Source: Nymphaea colorata
Taxonomy: Eukaryota > Streptophyta > Magnoliopsida > Nymphaeales > Nymphaeaceae
Direction: 5' to 3'
Length of the DNA: 64,000 nucleotides
NCBI RefSeq assembly: GCF_008831285.2
Contig: NC_045141.1
Location: 17,470,106-17,534,105 of the forward strand
In this document: positions 61,860 to 64,000 of the stretch, one piece after another
Layout: every line of letters starts with the position of its first letter
How positions within the stretch are numbered: position 1 is the stretch's first letter
Program-made: the position numbers and the translations under genes
The notes under the pieces: model-generated
Seen by the model: only the letters and a program-made list of their open reading frames with translations
Database searches by the model: none
What the model was told of the DNA's origin: nothing

Positions 61860-62990
61860 AGAAATTCAAATTCGGAGAGCAACTGCCAAGTGTTTGCCTC
61901 TTTCTATCGAGTTAGGAACACAAAGACATTAAGAAGAGAGAGGACCTTATGAAACCTTATGTACGTGCAAGTTTGGCCGATGCCCAAGAGTGACTAGGTT
62001 GATATGTCGAATACAAATTTATTTTGGGTCTTGTTAATTTCACAAGTATTTTTAGTAGCGGGCGCGACGAAAGTTTTGCAGCATTAATTCAATGCTGAGA
62101 AGACGAGCATGATTCACTAATTAGTAGACAAGAGAATCAAAGTTGAAGCCTTCAAGGTCAGGAGTTTATACTAAAGGTCTTAAAAAATGTCCAAGAATGC
62201 CTCTCTATCATTTAACGAGTAAAGGATTATCATGTTGCTAGACCCCAGATTGACCATTTCGTTCTTCTGTGAGGTTTTCAAAAATGTTCCTTGTGATACT
62301 ATTAAATACATTTCATATTCATCTTTTCATTTTTACAGTTTTTCGGACTCATCCTGCACTTTACACCTTTTGGCTATTGCCTTAACCTTTGATCTTGACA
62401 CATGTTGTCTTTCACATAGGTTGGAGTCCTAGACAATATTGACTATCTATCTGCACTTCGATATGTAAGTTAAAGCATAAAAAAGACATACCTCATAGAT
62501 ACTGAAAGCGGATCCAATAGTCTAGCAAGATGAGGACGAGTAAAAGCACGCTTTTGTTGAACGATAGGGTAAAATACTCCTGCTTATCTAACACTGAATG
62601 CATCGAGCGACTAAATTTGATAGATATATCCTTAGTCGATTGGACATCCTTATGGATGGAATTTTTCAATTAAAGAAAAATAGGAGCATGCACTTAGAAA
62701 ACTTTAAAAGATCAAAAACATTTTGAAAGGAAAACTCGTAGGGTTGTGGATGATTAGAAAAGTACTTTTGTCATCCTATTTTGAAATGTACGTTTTTCCT
62801 TGCCGTCATTATTCTAGTTTTGCATTTCTGCACGTTCATTCTTACGCCATTTACCTTAGAATTCAAAAACCCAATATTATGGATTACTTATAAAATAAAA
62901 TGGTAGTCTTACCCGCTTTCCTATGACACATCTCTCCAGAATCCTTTTAATTAGACACGTACTAGTTATGGTTTTTTCCTTACACTTCAA
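61860..62990. other. Intergenic DNA
   Basis: No gene or bounded repeat recognised; AT-rich with chance frames only. Confidence 0.5.
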
Positions 62991-63454
62991 CAGTTGGTAC
63001 CCTATTAAAGATTGAAAGACATTTTAAAAGCTTATAAAGGAAGTTGATAAAGTGACTAGTTGTTTGAGGTTTTGATATTTTTTTTTTTTTGGTTAAAACC
63101 AAACCTACTAGAAAGTGGATCTAGTCATTACAATAGTATCAGAGCATGGTTGTCTGCAGAAAACGACAGACGAACACTAGGGATTTTTTGGAACGTTGGG
63201 ATGGCTGAAGGCAGAAGCCTGGTTTTCAGCAAAGGGAAAGGGGTAAACCACTGTGGTTTTGATGTTGCAGAAGAGAGAGAGAGAGAGAGAAAGAGAGGGA
63301 ACAAAATGCAACGTGTGAAGAGGATTACCCTCTATCTTCCCATTCTGATGGTGTTGTCAACAGCGTCAAGAAGCTGCAGCGCCGGGAGATCTCCTCCAAG
63401 GGCAGTTGGCTCTTCAGCAAGAGCAACGCTCGAGAGAGGTTTAGGAACATACAC

Positions 63455-63575
63455 TTACAGAGAGGGGGAGCGGGAGAGCGAGAGGGGGAGTGGGAGCAGA
63501 GAGGGGGAGTAGAGAGTGAGAGTGAGAGGGAGAGGGAGAGGGGGAGCCAGGAGGGGGAGAGGAGGGCGGGAGTCG
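63455..63575 (+). repeat. G/A-rich purine tract
   Basis: Long run of GAGAGGGGGAG-type words inside the TRIM-like element; together with (GA)n at 63270-63300 it may form triplex or G-quadruplex structures. Confidence 0.75.
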
Positions 63576-63640
63576 GGCCGACCCATTGGGCCCGGCCCGG
63601 GCCAGGTTTTTTCGGCCCGATGCCTAGGCTTAGTCTTCAG
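63570..63640. repeat. GGCCCG-type repeat fragment, copy 3
   Basis: CGGGCCGACCCATTGGGCC, GGCCCGGGCCAGG and TTCGGCCCGATGCCTAGGC match the arms of the elements at 46043 and 52070. Only one arm is present. Confidence 0.45.
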
Positions 63641-64000
63641 CATCAAATGCTTATAAATAGAGTTGGTATAAATAGAGTTGGTAAAGTGATTACTTGTCAT
63701 TAAACCAAGAGAATTTATGTGTGTGCTTTAAGAGAGTAGATTGTAACACTCTTAAAGTTTAGTATGTATTAAAGATTATGAAAAACCTTCAAGTGCTTAT
63801 AAATAAGATTGATAAAGTGATTGATTATTCTGATTTTTAACTTTTTTTTGAACTGAAACCAAAACTACTAGGAGGCAGGTCCAGATCTGTTGGACCACCG
63901 GTGTATGAATGACTCTAACCGTTCATATGATGCCAGTAAGGGGAGCAGCAAATTAATATTATTTTTCACTGATTCTTATGGTTGGGTATAAAATATTATT

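Larger units (their letters stand above)
63003..63897 (+). mobile_element. TRIM-like non-autonomous LTR retrotransposon (degenerate)
   Basis: A direct repeat of about 125-130 bp lies at 63003-63132 and 63767-63897. It shares TATTAAAGATT, GCTTATAAA, GTTGATAAAGTGA/GATTGATAAAGTGA, a T tract and AAAACCAAACCTACTAG/AAACCAAAACTACTAG. The first copy ends in CA (63131-63132). One base later comes TAGTATCAGAGC (63134-63145), one mismatch from the tRNA-Met primer-binding site TGGTATCAGAGC. A purine-rich stretch AAGAGAGTAGA precedes the second repeat, which may begin TGTAACAC at 63742. The interior is about 0.6 kb without gag-pol. Confidence 0.55.

Noticed and set aside
1-64000. CRISPR arrays, operons, phage or bacterial mobile islands
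   Set aside because: None seen; the window is ordinary plant nuclear DNA and all direct repeats are microsatellites, tandem duplications or transposon parts.

Overview
The window is nuclear DNA of a flowering plant. GT-AG introns, long AT-rich intergenic stretches, plant-only gene families (a plant glutamate-receptor-like channel, a plant hybrid histidine kinase) and plant-type mobile elements all agree. The lineage cannot be fixed from the sequence alone. Five protein-coding genes can be modelled exon by exon, and every exon junction keeps the reading frame.

Layout: 1-2950 is upstream DNA with two MITE-like insertions. 3055-7505 (+) is a glutamate-receptor-like channel (5 exons, 934 aa). 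7570-9660 holds a broken LINE 3' end and a tRNA-like SINE head. 9844-13789 (+) is cytosolic ribosomal protein S13/uS15 (5 exons, 151 aa) with a telo-box promoter. 14030-17640 is a convergent intergenic region with nothing recognised. 17645-32294 (-) is a soluble hybrid histidine kinase of the AHK5 (CKI2) type (12 coding exons, 1025 aa). Its 5' leader carries several upstream AUGs, and its introns host a 711-bp solo LTR, three copies of a CCTAGG-rich repeat and a 57-bp tandem duplication. 33660-34420 is a CT-rich putative promoter region. 34420-46400 is repeat-rich intergenic DNA. 46534-49435 (+) encodes the epsilon subunit of mitochondrial ATP synthase (2 exons, 73 aa, 2.7-kb intron). 49440-56560 is intergenic, rich in non-autonomous DNA transposons. 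56837-60923 (+) is an AVT1-type vacuolar amino-acid transporter (12 exons, 541 aa, two microexons). 61140-64000 carries a tRNA-derived SINE and a TRIM-like LTR element.

The genes are independent units, with no operon-like or biosynthetic-cluster logic: two housekeeping genes (ribosome, ATP synthase), two signalling or channel genes (GLR, HK5) and one transporter. I found no clearly undescribed system. The most interesting points are the upstream-AUG array and repeated in-frame start codons of HK5, a set of precise transposon footprints (solo LTR with 5-bp TSD, hAT-like element with perfect 8-bp TSD, a 149-bp foldback), and several families of degenerate subterminal-repeat elements spread over introns and intergenic DNA.
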